DNA from: Erythrobacter sp. AP23 | GTDB taxonomy: Bacteria; Pseudomonadota; Alphaproteobacteria; Sphingomonadales; Sphingomonadaceae | Assembly: GCF_001542855.1 (NCBI RefSeq) | Contig: NZ_LNBY01000004.1 | Coordinates: forward strand, 32,390 to 96,389 | DNA length: 64,000 nt | Reading direction: 5' to 3' | Shown: in pieces, positions 60,444 through 64,000 of the stretch | How positions within the stretch are numbered: the first letter of the stretch is position 1 | Layout of the letters: every line of letters begins with the position of its first letter | Translations under genes and position numbers: made by a program | The notes under the pieces: generated by a model | What the model was told of the DNA's origin: nothing | Database searches by the model: none | The model's input: the letters and a program-made list of their open reading frames with translations, nothing else

Positions 60444-61352
60444 ATGCCCGTTTCGAATTCAACCCTGTCACGTACCTCGCTTGAGGACACCGCCCGCAAG
60501 ATCTGCGAAAGCCGAGGGGGCAAATGGTCCGGCACAAAGGGGATGGCCTGCTGCCCCGCGCATGATGACCGCACGCCGTCTCTGAGTGTGTCGCTCGGCC
60601 GACAGGCTATCCTCTTCCACTGTTTCGCGGGGTGCGATCAGCAGGGCGTACTGTCTGCATTGGCGCGTGAAGGTTTCGAGGCACCGGCGCTTTTTTCAGC
60701 TTCTATGACCACCAACGAACCCGAACCGACCAGCACCCGCAAACTCTCGGCGGTAGCGCTGAGGATCTGGCGCGATGCACAGCCACTGCGTGCCACTCCG
60801 GCAAAGGCTTATCTTGAGAGCCGCGGCATCCTCGCCGCATCTCCCGCGCTCCGCTTCCATCCACGAACGCCGCTTGGCCCGGAAGGACGGGCCCGCTTTT
60901 TGCCCGCGATGATTGCGGCGGTCAGCCTCGACGAGGGGCCGATCGCCATCCATCGCACGTTCCTTTCGGGCAATGCCAAGGCCGATTTCGACAAACCGAA
61001 GCGCGCGCTCGGCGCGCTCGGTGAAGCTGCTGTTCGTCTCTTCGCTCCAGTTTCCGGCAAGCTTGGCCTTGCCGAGGGGGTCGAGAGCGCGATGTCGGCC
61101 TATGCTCTCACCGGCATTCCCGTGTGGGCGACCCTGGGCAATGAGCGCTTCGGTCTCGTGAGCGTGCCCGAGAGCGTGACCGAGCTTCACCTTTTCGTCG
61201 ATCACGATGCTGGCGGTGAGCTGGCCGCGTCGCGTGGCCTAGCCGCTTATGCCCGCGATGGACGGACGATCCAGGTTCGCAAGCCTTCCTCGCGCGACAC
61301 CGACTGGAACGACGAACTCACAGCATGGCTGCGCCGCAAAACGGCCCGGTAG
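60444..61352 (+). CDS. CHC2 zinc finger / Toprim primase-like protein
   Basis: 302 residues. The N-terminal zinc-finger (about 25-75) has CCPAHDDRTPSLSV and FHCFAGC ligands, as in DNA primases. A middle segment (about 95-195) is followed by a C-terminal Toprim domain (about 200-295) with GLAEGVESAMSAYALTG (Glu) and LHLFVDHDAGGEL (DxD). These proteins, common on plasmids and ICEs, probably prime replication of the transferred strand. ATG 60444. The large methyltransferase-helicase gene follows after 75 bp, likely in one operon. Confidence 0.9.
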   Translation: MPVSNSTLSRTSLEDTARKICESRGGKWSGTKGMACCPAHDDRTPSLSVSLGRQAILFHCFAGCDQQGVLSALAREGFEAPALFSASMTTNEPEPTSTRKLSAVALRIWRDAQPLRATPAKAYLESRGILAASPALRFHPRTPLGPEGRARFLPAMIAAVSLDEGPIAIHRTFLSGNAKADFDKPKRALGALGEAAVRLFAPVSGKLGLAEGVESAMSAYALTGIPVWATLGNERFGLVSVPESVTELHLFVDHDAGGELAASRGLAAYARDGRTIQVRKPSSRDTDWNDELTAWLRRKTAR

Positions 61353-61427
61353 AGGAGAGAGGGCTTCTCGAATTTCTGATCCGGCAGAGGGTGTGTCCCG
61401 ATGCCCTCATCAGGAGGACGAATCGCC

Positions 61428-64000
61428 ATGTTTCAATCAGACCTGTTTCCCGCCGGCGAGCAACAGTCGTCAGTGCCATTGGCTTACGCCGTCGGCGCCG
61501 GGATTGCCGAGCTTCTCGCTTCGGGACGTCACCTTTCCCGCGCCGATATCGCCGGCCTGTTCGCCGAGGAAACCGGCGTCATGGACTGGGGAAGCGCCTG
61601 GACCATCGATGACTACAACAACGCGGTCGAGATCGGCGCACTGCTCTGGCTGCGAGAGTCCTCACGGATCGATCTGGCGACGAACGTGCACGAAGCCGAA
61701 GCGCGGTTCGACTGGCTCAAAGCAGCCTTACCGCCCCGGCATGTTCGCAGCGAGGCACAGGTCGAGCTCCAGCAGTTCTCGACCCCGCCAATGCTGACCT
61801 GGCTGATGGCAGGGGCCGCAGCTATCTCTGCGCACGACACGCTGCTCGAACCGTCCGCCGGCAATGGTGCGCTTGCCCTATGGGGCAGCGTCCGGAAGGC
61901 CTCGCTGCTCCTCAACGAGATCGATCCGGCCAGACGAGACAGCCTAGGCCACATCTTCGCTGCGGCCCCGATCACCGCGCATGACGGGGAACTGATCGCC
62001 GACCTGCTTCGCGGCCCTGTTCCGTCGGCCGTGCTGATGAACCCGCCGTTCGCTCACAGCCACGAACGCGGCAAGGATGGTGAGACGGCGCAGCGCCACC
62101 TGCGCAGTGCAATCCGGGCGTCAGCCGCTGGGGCGAGGATAGTCGCGATCATGCCCGAAGGCTTCGACGCTTCAACCTTCGCCAAGGAACAGGACGAAGC
62201 ATCGCTCCTGCTCAATGTCCGCTTGCAGCAGATGTTTCGCCGGACAGGAACGGGGATCGCTGTTCGCCTGGTTGTGTTCGACAAGACGCCGACTGCGTCC
62301 TCGCCTGCGATCACCGGAGATACTGCCGACCTCATCTCGCTCCACGAGCTTATCACTGCGCTTCCGCCACGCGTACAGACCTCCGCCAACATCCATCGCC
62401 TGCCGCTCGGTAAGCCAGTGCGCCTCGTTGGCAAGACTTCGGCCCAAAGCGCGCCGGTTCGGCCGATGGCGCCGTTCGCCGCGACACCAGCAGCCACGGC
62501 GAATGCGATCGACCTTGCCTATTCGGTCTTCGCCGACCCCGCGCCTGTGCCCGAACAGGCAGGCATCTACCTGCCTTACCGGCCCAGCCGCATCGCCTTC
62601 GAAGATGCGCCGGTGCATCCCACCCCGCTCGTGGAATCGGTCGCCATGGGTTCGGTCGCAGCACCGCAGCCCGATGTTTGCCCGCGTCTCCCCGCAAATT
62701 GGCAGGCCAATGGCCTCTTGTCCGAAGCGCAATGCGAGACACTGGTCTACGCTGCCCAGGCATTCGCACACGACCTCCCGGGTCAATTCAAGGTCAGCCA
62801 GGAAGGCACCTCGCTTGAGCTTGCCAACGACGGCCACGCCTACCGCCAAGGCTTCTTCCTCGGCGACGGGACAGGAGCGGGAAAGGGACGACAGATCGCC
62901 GCGGTCATCATGGACCGCTGGCTCGCCGGCGAGCGTCGCCATATCTGGATCACCAAGAACGAGGCGCTGCTCGAAGATGCACGCCGCGACTGGGAAGCAC
63001 TTGGTGGGCTGCCGCTCGACATCCAGCCGCTCTCCCGCTGGAAACTCGGCCAGCCCGTAACGACGTCCGAAGGCATTCTCTTCGTCACCTATCCGACGCT
63101 GCGCTCGGGCCGCGCCGAGGATACGCGGCTCGACCAGATCTTTGCCTGGGCGGGCGAGGATTTCGACGGCGTGATCGCCTTCGACGAAGCCCATGCGATG
63201 GCTAATGCGCTCGGGGGCTCTTCAACCCGCGGCAAGGTCAAGGGCTCCGAACAGGGTATGGCGGGCCTCAGGCTGCAGAACCATCTCCCGCGCGCCCGCG
63301 TGCTCTACGCGTCTGCCACTGGCGCTTCGGATATCGCCAACCTCGGTTACACTTCCCGCCTCGGCCTTTGGGGACCCGAGACCGCTTTTCCGACCCACGA
63401 GGCATTCATGACCGAGATCCGCGCTGGCGGCGTCGCGGCGATGGAGCTCGTCGCCCGTGATCTCAAGGCCCAGGGTCTCTATCTTGCCCGTGCGCTTTCC
63501 TTCGCCGGGGTCGAGTACGAGATCCTCGAACACAGCCTGACCGAAGCGCAGGTGCGGATCTACGATGCCTATGCCGATGCCTGGGCGATCATTCACCGCA
63601 ACCTCGAAGCTGCGCTCGAAGCAACCCGCGTGGTCGACGAGGACAGCGGCGATACGCTCAATGGGAACGCCAAGGCAGCAGCACTCTCGATCTTCGAGGG
63701 CACCAAACAGCGCTTCTTTGCCCAGCTCCTGCTTTCGATGAAACTGCCGAGCCTGATCCCCGCGATGGAGGCGGCACTTGGTGAAGACCATTCGGTTGTC
63801 GTGCAGCTCGTGTCGACAGCCGAGGCCATGCTCGACCGACGCCTTGCCGACCTTAGCTTGGAAGAACGCGAAGCGCTCGATATCGATCTGTCCCCGCGTG
63901 AATACGTCATCGACTATCTTACCAAGAGCTTCCCGGTGCGCCTGATGCAGGTCTTCGCCGACGAGGACGGCAATCTTCGCTCCGAGGCGATGAGCGACGC
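61428..64000 (+). CDS. Strawberry-notch-type methyltransferase-helicase (3' end outside window)
   Basis: At least 857 residues, open to the window edge. The N-terminal half is an N6-adenine methyltransferase fold with EPSAGNGALALWG (SAM motif) and MNPPFAHSHERG (catalytic NPPF). The second half starts a superfamily-2 helicase: FFLGDGTGAGKGRQIAAVI (Walker A), FDEAHAMAN (DEAH) and YASATGASD. This matches the Sno/DarB-like proteins carried by plasmids, ICEs and phages, thought to protect incoming DNA from host restriction. ATG 61428 has AGGAGG 10 bp upstream. The rest of the helicase is missing from view. Confidence 0.92.
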   Translation, partial: MFQSDLFPAGEQQSSVPLAYAVGAGIAELLASGRHLSRADIAGLFAEETGVMDWGSAWTIDDYNNAVEIGALLWLRESSRIDLATNVHEAEARFDWLKAALPPRHVRSEAQVELQQFSTPPMLTWLMAGAAAISAHDTLLEPSAGNGALALWGSVRKASLLLNEIDPARRDSLGHIFAAAPITAHDGELIADLLRGPVPSAVLMNPPFAHSHERGKDGETAQRHLRSAIRASAAGARIVAIMPEGFDASTFAKEQDEASLLLNVRLQQMFRRTGTGIAVRLVVFDKTPTASSPAITGDTADLISLHELITALPPRVQTSANIHRLPLGKPVRLVGKTSAQSAPVRPMAPFAATPAATANAIDLAYSVFADPAPVPEQAGIYLPYRPSRIAFEDAPVHPTPLVESVAMGSVAAPQPDVCPRLPANWQANGLLSEAQCETLVYAAQAFAHDLPGQFKVSQEGTSLELANDGHAYRQGFFLGDGTGAGKGRQIAAVIMDRWLAGERRHIWITKNEALLEDARRDWEALGGLPLDIQPLSRWKLGQPVTTSEGILFVTYPTLRSGRAEDTRLDQIFAWAGEDFDGVIAFDEAHAMANALGGSSTRGKVKGSEQGMAGLRLQNHLPRARVLYASATGASDIANLGYTSRLGLWGPETAFPTHEAFMTEIRAGGVAAMELVARDLKAQGLYLARALSFAGVEYEILEHSLTEAQVRIYDAYADAWAIIHRNLEAALEATRVVDEDSGDTLNGNAKAAALSIFEGTKQRFFAQLLLSMKLPSLIPAMEAALGEDHSVVVQLVSTAEAMLDRRLADLSLEEREALDIDLSPREYVIDYLTKSFPVRLMQVFADEDGNLRSEAMSD

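Larger units (their letters stand above)
58136..64000 (+). mobile_element. Left end of an integrative element (ICE-like), right end outside window
   Basis: Boundary evidence is the truncated tRNA-Val at 58136-58186 beside a tyrosine integrase, plus cargo of conjugative or plasmid type (lytic transglycosylase, CHC2/Toprim protein, strawberry-notch methyltransferase-helicase). Base composition near the integrase looks lower in GC than the flanking chromosome by eye. No transfer genes (tra/trb/virB) are visible here, so ICE versus integrated plasmid or genomic island is undecided. Confidence 0.7.

Noticed and set aside
1..64000. CRISPR array, rRNA operon, insertion sequence or prophage
   Set aside because: No regularly spaced repeats, rRNA sequence, transposase or phage structural genes were seen.

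Overview
The window is chromosomal DNA from a GC-rich alphaproteobacterium. It is most likely Sphingomonadales, close to Erythrobacter/Qipengyuania (inference). Support comes from the zwf-edd-glk-eda operon, an RcdA homologue with CtrA-type TTAACCAT sites, an EcfG-type stress promoter, abundant TonB receptors, a GAF-containing PtsP, and tight gene packing with many 4-bp overlaps.

Layout. 1-1329 is the 3' part of an amidohydrolase gene. 1396-11449 (minus) is one chemotaxis operon, transcribed cheA-cheW-cheY-cheB-cheR-GGDEF/EAL-mcp-mcp. 11501-19853 holds a MATE exporter, a class II aldolase-like protein, an orphan IorA-type 2Fe-2S protein, a siderophore-type TonB receptor with Fur-like boxes, ArsC, an MFS transporter, a phospholipid methyltransferase-like protein and a membrane protein. 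19913-31000 holds lipB, a lipoprotein, a CoA ester lyase, an old yellow enzyme, a DMT transporter, a DUF2254 protein, a prolyl oligopeptidase, nadA, a membrane protein, a DUF4230 protein and a metallo-beta-lactamase-fold hydrolase. 30910-39394 holds glpK, rcdA, two YdcH-like genes, ptsP, a RodZ-like gene, ybgF, tilS and an L,D-transpeptidase. 39479-44310 is the Entner-Doudoroff operon. 44396-57748 holds a transglutaminase-like protein, a very small transcription unit encoding 11 residues, a CHASE2-EAL protein, rimO, a K+ channel, surE, serS, a sulfotransferase, and a TonB receptor divergent from a TetR regulator. 57802-58065 is a small gene behind an EcfG-like promoter.

From about 58136 to the right edge an integrative element begins. 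The 3' half of a tRNA-Val(CAC) lies beside a tyrosine integrase. Then come a lytic transglycosylase, a CHC2/Toprim primase-like protein and a large methyltransferase-helicase of the strawberry-notch type, cut by the window end.

How the parts connect. The chemotaxis operon carries its own cyclic-di-GMP enzyme, and a second EAL protein lies at 45402-47768. TTAACCAT octamers occur upstream of cheA, of rcdA and of the tiny 45307-45342 ORF, suggesting one CtrA circuit. The most novel-looking item is that tiny unit: a sigma70-like promoter containing the TTAACCAT site, a strong Shine-Dalgarno able to pair with an upstream anti-Shine-Dalgarno, an 11-codon Trp-rich ORF and an intrinsic terminator. 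No gene-free stretch exceeds about 300 bases. The largest gaps are 58066-58318 (terminator, tRNA fragment, repeats), 47769-48008 (nothing recognised beyond a one-mismatch CtrA-like site near 47987) and 59501-59713 (nothing convincing).
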